Part shown: positions 62,701 to 64,000 of the stretch, one piece after another
Layout: every line of letters starts with the position of its first letter
Numbering within the stretch: the stretch's first letter is position 1
Translations under genes and position numbers: made by a program
The notes under the pieces: model-generated
What the model saw: only the letters and a program-made list of their open reading frames with translations
Databases searched by the model: none
Told to the model about the DNA's origin: nothing
NCBI GenBank assembly: GCA_021904315.1
Contig: CM038911.1
Coordinates: 3,655,780 to 3,719,779, forward strand
Direction of reading: 5' to 3'
Source: Sphagnum magellanicum
Taxonomy: Eukaryota; Streptophyta; Sphagnopsida; Sphagnales; Sphagnaceae
Length of the DNA stretch: 64,000 nucleotides

Positions 62701-63342
62701 GGAGTGGATAAATAGCGCTTGAATCTAGAGTAGTAATAAGTAAATTAGGCAGAGGGGTGGCAGGTAACTCTTCCAGGAAGGCTGGTAACTCCTTGGATGC
62801 TCGGCGGAGTATCTGAGGTCGGCAGACAGAACGAGAGAGCAGGAGAGCGCCCCGAGAGAGAGAGAGCGCGGGCGACAGAGTGCGCGCCGGCGAGAGAGAC
62901 AGACAGACAGAGCGCGAGCGAGCGAGAAATAGGAACGTGAAGGACGCTTGCCGTCGGAGATGAAGGACGTTCGCTTGTTTTTCTCTGGTCAAGAATTCGT
63001 CGTCCAGGTCTTGTGATTCTTCGGAATTTTGTAGTTTGTTTTTTTGCTTGAGATTGATTCGTTATATTTTTGTAAAGAGGTGGCCATCGCAGAAGAGGAT
63101 TTGTATGCGAGATCCATGCATGGTTTTGGTTCCGCCTCTTTGTGTATAATGGACACAAGAAACATCTTCTGCTGCTGTAGAATTTGAGATATTTGTGAAA
63201 CTTGTGGAGTTTTTTTTTTTTTGGTGTTTGGATTGATTTTCGGTGTGTTTATTGTTGTTGTTGTTGAATCGAAGGGATTACGAGCGTGCTTGCTTGCTTT
63301 CTTTACGTGCCTTGTTTGTCATCTTTTTTGTTGTTTGTTATC
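62701..63342 (+). promoter_or_regulatory. Candidate core promoter and GA-rich 5' leader of the last gene
   Basis: After the TATA-like GATAAATAG, a strongly purine-rich GAGAGA/GACAGACAG and GCGAGCGAG tract covers about 62820-62930. It is followed by GC-richer sequence up to the start codon at 63343. Minus-strand open frames over the tract are low-complexity by-products. Confidence 0.35.
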
Positions 63343-63829
63343 ATGAGCGATTCGTGCAATAGTGGTGGTAGTGATGATGGAAGTGGTAAGGGGAATGATT
63401 GGGAAGTAGTCTCGCTTTCTCTCTCCTCTCATCCCCTCTCAGCATCCAGCAACCGGCAGCGAAATGGAGGAGGGGGTGATGCTTTCGCTTCTGCTCTCAA
63501 TTCCGAGTTTTTTTTTTGTTCTCCTGATTCTCCATCGGAATCCGGACGTCTTAGTTTGGACAACGTGGAGGAGTGGCCTTCGGTCGTGGGCCCTGCCGTT
63601 TACTCGGAAAACAAGAAGAAGACAGAGAGGACGACAGAGGCGGTATCCCAAGAGACACCAGCAGCAGCACGGTTAAATACAGAAACTTTTATGGCCACAG
63701 AGGGCAGTGAACGGGAAGACCACGGGAAGAAGAAGGATGCTGCTGCACTTTCCCCCGAGCTTGCAAGAAGCTGTGCCTCGCAGATGCAGGAGTTTTCAGG
63801 GATGGATTGGTTGGAGCCCATGGTTCCTG
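63343..63829 (+). CDS. First coding exon of an ATG8-interacting-protein-like (ATI-type) protein, partial
   Basis: The first 162 codons are visible; the gene continues beyond the window. Residues near 18-24 read GNDWEVVSL, which resembles the N-terminal NEWEVVSL of plant ATG8-interacting proteins. WEVV is a valid AIM (W-x-x-V) preceded by an acidic residue. The rest is low-complexity, Ser- and Glu-rich, with EFFFCSPDSPSES and a later SQMQEFSGMDWLEP. ATI proteins carry a C-terminal membrane segment, which is not visible here. ATG 63343 was chosen because the upstream frame starts only with GTG. The exon end at G|GTCAGT (63830) is predicted; read without splicing, a stop follows two codons later. 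Family assignment rests on a short motif. Confidence 0.5.
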
Positions 63830-64000
63830 GTCAGTAAACTCATCTCTCTCTCTCTCTCACCCTCAAGATCGCTCTCCTCATGACTCCTAAAGTCTGTCAA
63901 AGCGTCAGTCGTTACCTGTAAAAAATAAAGACTCGCCTCACCCAATTTAGCTTACAGTCTCTCCCTGGAGTGCTCTCTCTCTCATCAAGTCAAAAGCCAT
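63830..64000 (+). other. Presumed intron 1 of the last gene, cut by the window
   Basis: The sequence begins with a plausible 5' splice site GTCAGT and continues with CTCTCT-rich text and no open frame. Confidence 0.35.

Overview
This is nuclear DNA of a land plant. The evidence is GT-AG introns, a plant-type MSH3, a plant UDP-glycosyltransferase (PSPG) signature, a kinase that looks like the plant MLKL family, and long AT-rich gene-poor stretches with CACTA, hAT and MITE-type remains. The five-exon layout of the glycosyltransferase relic suggests a non-flowering plant (lycophyte, fern, bryophyte or gymnosperm). That is only a guess, and the species cannot be fixed from the sequence.

Layout. 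1-6600: a decayed five-exon UDP-glycosyltransferase, a second fragment of a UGT C-terminus, then a decayed copy of the kinase found whole at 30 kb. A perfect 19-bp inverted repeat sits at the UGT-fragment/kinase junction. 6.6-27.4 kb: gene-poor, AT-rich DNA with tandem repeats, one complete-looking non-autonomous CACTA element (15214-16217, TIRs and a 3-bp target duplication), and two copies of an AT-rich repeat ending in a tRNA-like segment. 27.4-34 kb: a GC-richer leader or promoter block with CGCG and W-box motifs, the intact kinase (30185-31915), and directly behind it a 2-kb nested minisatellite. 36.3-37 kb: a hAT transposase relic. 37297-44422, minus strand: a complete 15-exon MSH3 whose exons sum to 1304 codons plus stop with every phase matching. 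49.8-51.8 kb: a complete four-exon TMEM50 homologue on the plus strand. 51.8-62.7 kb: gene-poor, with two copies of a TA-flanked MITE. 63343 to the window end: first coding exon of a protein resembling plant ATG8-interacting proteins.

How the genes relate. There are no operons and the genes look functionally independent: mismatch repair (MSH3), a small endomembrane protein (TMEM50), a candidate immune or cell-death kinase, and a candidate selective-autophagy receptor. The strongest linked story is the kinase: one intact gene with a complete catalytic motif set, and one broken paralogue 25 kb away joined to UGT debris. Exon boundaries for MSH3 and TMEM50 were derived by hand from splice consensus, phase and remembered family sequence. 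No search was run.
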